The notes below the pieces were generated by a model. It was not told where the DNA came from. It worked only from the letters and a program-made list of their open reading frames with translations, and did no database searches. Shown here in pieces: positions 63,119-64,000 of a stretch of DNA of 64,000 nt. The translations under genes were made by a program, and so were the position numbers. Source of the stretch: Saprospiraceae bacterium (GTDB lineage: Bacteria; Bacteroidota; Bacteroidia; Chitinophagales; Saprospiraceae). Position 1 is the first letter of the stretch. Each line of letters opens with the position of its first letter. The DNA is taken from the NCBI GenBank assembly GCA_016714895.1, contig JADKBV010000011.1:1054001-1118000 (forward strand), written 5' to 3'.

Positions 63119-63738
63119 TACAAAAAATATTTATTTTTTCTTTTGTAATGGTTTCCGTAATGTTTTGTCATATAGCATCAGGTAATACTTTAGGGTTTCA
63201 CTACAACCCAAATGTTTCCACCTGTCAAAGTCATTCTCCTTTTATTACTATATTGACAATACCTGAAATGGGGTTGTTGACCCATGTTGAGGATTCGGGA
63301 TATCCGTTTGCAACCCTGACTATAGAGTTTCCGGAGAGAAATTTTAGTGAATACTTTACCATTAATATGGAAGAAGTAAAAAACGGTTCCATAGAAGATT
63401 TGCAGACCTATATCGGACAATATATTACATTTGAATACACATCAGAGTTTCAGTATACATTATTAGATATTTATTACGAAAGTTATTCCATTTTTGGTTC
63501 GGAAGTTGCTCCGGAAGGGGAAGGAATCAGGTCAATAGAAGGTGTTCTTTACGGTGCTGAAAACATTACGGAAGGTGATCTCCCGGGAGAGGTCAGTGTT
63601 TTTGCAAATGATGGTGAAAATCATTACTTTCCGTATTTTGTTACACAGGAAATGGTAGCAGTAAATGAAAAGGTTGTTACCGTTTTTTATGAAATCAGAA
63701 GTCAACATGTAATTACAGCTATACAATTGGTTGAATAG
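63115..63738 (+). CDS. Secreted protein of unknown family downstream of operator copy B
   Basis: The 207-aa protein has a signal peptide (to about ASGNT). Its mature part is acidic, beta-rich and Tyr/Glu-heavy (YFTINMEEVKNGS, YIGQYITFEYTSEF), with no motif I recognise. The first codon lies at the end of copy B of the duplicated segment, whose copy A has no matching gene at that position. It is divergent from the eight-codon remnant. The function is unknown; control by the palindrome is possible. Confidence 0.65.
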   Translation: MLQKIFIFSFVMVSVMFCHIASGNTLGFHYNPNVSTCQSHSPFITILTIPEMGLLTHVEDSGYPFATLTIEFPERNFSEYFTINMEEVKNGSIEDLQTYIGQYITFEYTSEFQYTLLDIYYESYSIFGSEVAPEGEGIRSIEGVLYGAENITEGDLPGEVSVFANDGENHYFPYFVTQEMVAVNEKVVTVFYEIRSQHVITAIQLVE

Positions 63739-63847
63739 TATATTTTTGAAATGGTTAGGAGGTTGCCCTTTTGGTTGTATTTTCTTAGAAATGGATCAAC
63801 ATAGGTTTTTTTTAATCTCAAAAACCAGGTTAATTTATTTTGCAGAT

Positions 63848-64000
63848 TTATTTTTTGAAAAAATCATTTATTTTAATTTTTTCCGCTACAACGAGTAATT
63901 CTTCTGGTGTAAAAAATCCAACGTGGGATTCATACACCAAACCGTTTGGATGCAGGAACAGCAGGGTAGGATAGGCTTCAATCATATATTTTTCGGAGAG
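63848..64000 (-). CDS. C-terminal end of a thioredoxin-like protein, partial
   Basis: The last 50 residues of a minus-strand gene that starts beyond the window. EAYPTLLFLHPNGLVYESHVGFF is typical of the end of a thioredoxin fold, with the cis-Pro in AYPTLLF. The CxxC active site would be outside the window. The stop is at 63848. Confidence 0.7.
   Translation of the reverse strand, partial: LSEKYMIEAYPTLLFLHPNGLVYESHVGFFTPEELLVVAEKIKINDFFKK

Overview
The window is a chromosomal segment of a low-GC Bacteroidota (Bacteroidetes) bacterium. The evidence is gliding genes (gldE, gldD), a type IX secretion (T9SS) plug protein, a CotH protein with a T9SS-type sorting tail, a DUF4175/anti-sigma/ybeY cluster, many -7 boxes of the Bacteroidota form TAnnTTTG, and very little Shine-Dalgarno sequence. 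An environmental Saprospirales-like lineage is possible but is only my inference.

Layout. 1-4.2 kb: gldE (cut by the window edge) and gldD, then a secreted esterase and a small secreted protein. 4.3-9.7 kb: a YaaA-family gene, then a tight operon of a 6-pyruvoyl-tetrahydropterin-synthase-like enzyme, folE, fabD, yqgE and an ABC-F ATPase. 9.7-17 kb: T9SS plug protein, sterol-desaturase-like hydroxylase, heptose epimerase plus folB, a glutaryl-CoA dehydrogenase operon, a lipoprotein and a frameshifted phospholipid methyltransferase. 17-26 kb: housekeeping genes pyrH, tsf, rpsB, rpsI, rplM, birA, rsfS, ftsH, a DUF3127 protein with an SSB-like tail, and proS. 26-30 kb: a WN-repeat secreted protein, a heavily decayed FadL/TodX-type porin pseudogene and a CAP-domain protein. 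30-39.9 kb: zinc metallopeptidase, ybeY, anti-sigma kinase, DUF4175, class III aminotransferase, HerA-like ATPase and a CNNM/CBS protein. 40-48 kb: frameshifted CotH protein, thiolase, and a BNR-repeat lipoprotein/membrane protein/GH20 hexosaminidase operon. 48-55 kb: small accessory genes (reductase, DUF3667, hydrolase, GNAT, DUF1801, mini-MscS, DUF2490). 55-59 kb: a TonB-dependent receptor flanked by two lipoproteins rich in potential metal ligands, under a shared palindromic operator. 59-64 kb: a fasciclin-domain gene hit by an IS21-family element, a second copy of the operator region, an unknown secreted protein and the end of a thioredoxin-like gene.

The most interesting region is 55-63 kb. 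A palindrome built from TGCAACA and TGTTGCA half-sites lies in the promoter of a TonB receptor, in that of a divergent DUF4625-type lipoprotein, and in that of a small His/Asp/Cys-rich lipoprotein. It recurs in a duplicated 390-bp regulatory segment 3.9 kb away. This looks like a metal-responsive (Zur/Fur-type) uptake regulon, but the regulator is not in the window. The IS21 element between the two copies can be excised on paper: 7-bp target repeats, TG...CA ends, arrays of 24-bp end repeats, and a restored fasciclin stop codon and terminator.

Four otherwise sound genes (pmtA-like, cotH, the 53.7-kb secreted gene, DUF4625) are broken by exactly one missing base in an A/T run. Adding that base restores full family length every time. 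This points to homopolymer under-calling in the assembly or to genuine slippage-prone tracts. The FadL-type gene differs: it carries indels of both signs and two nonsense codons, so it is probably a true pseudogene.
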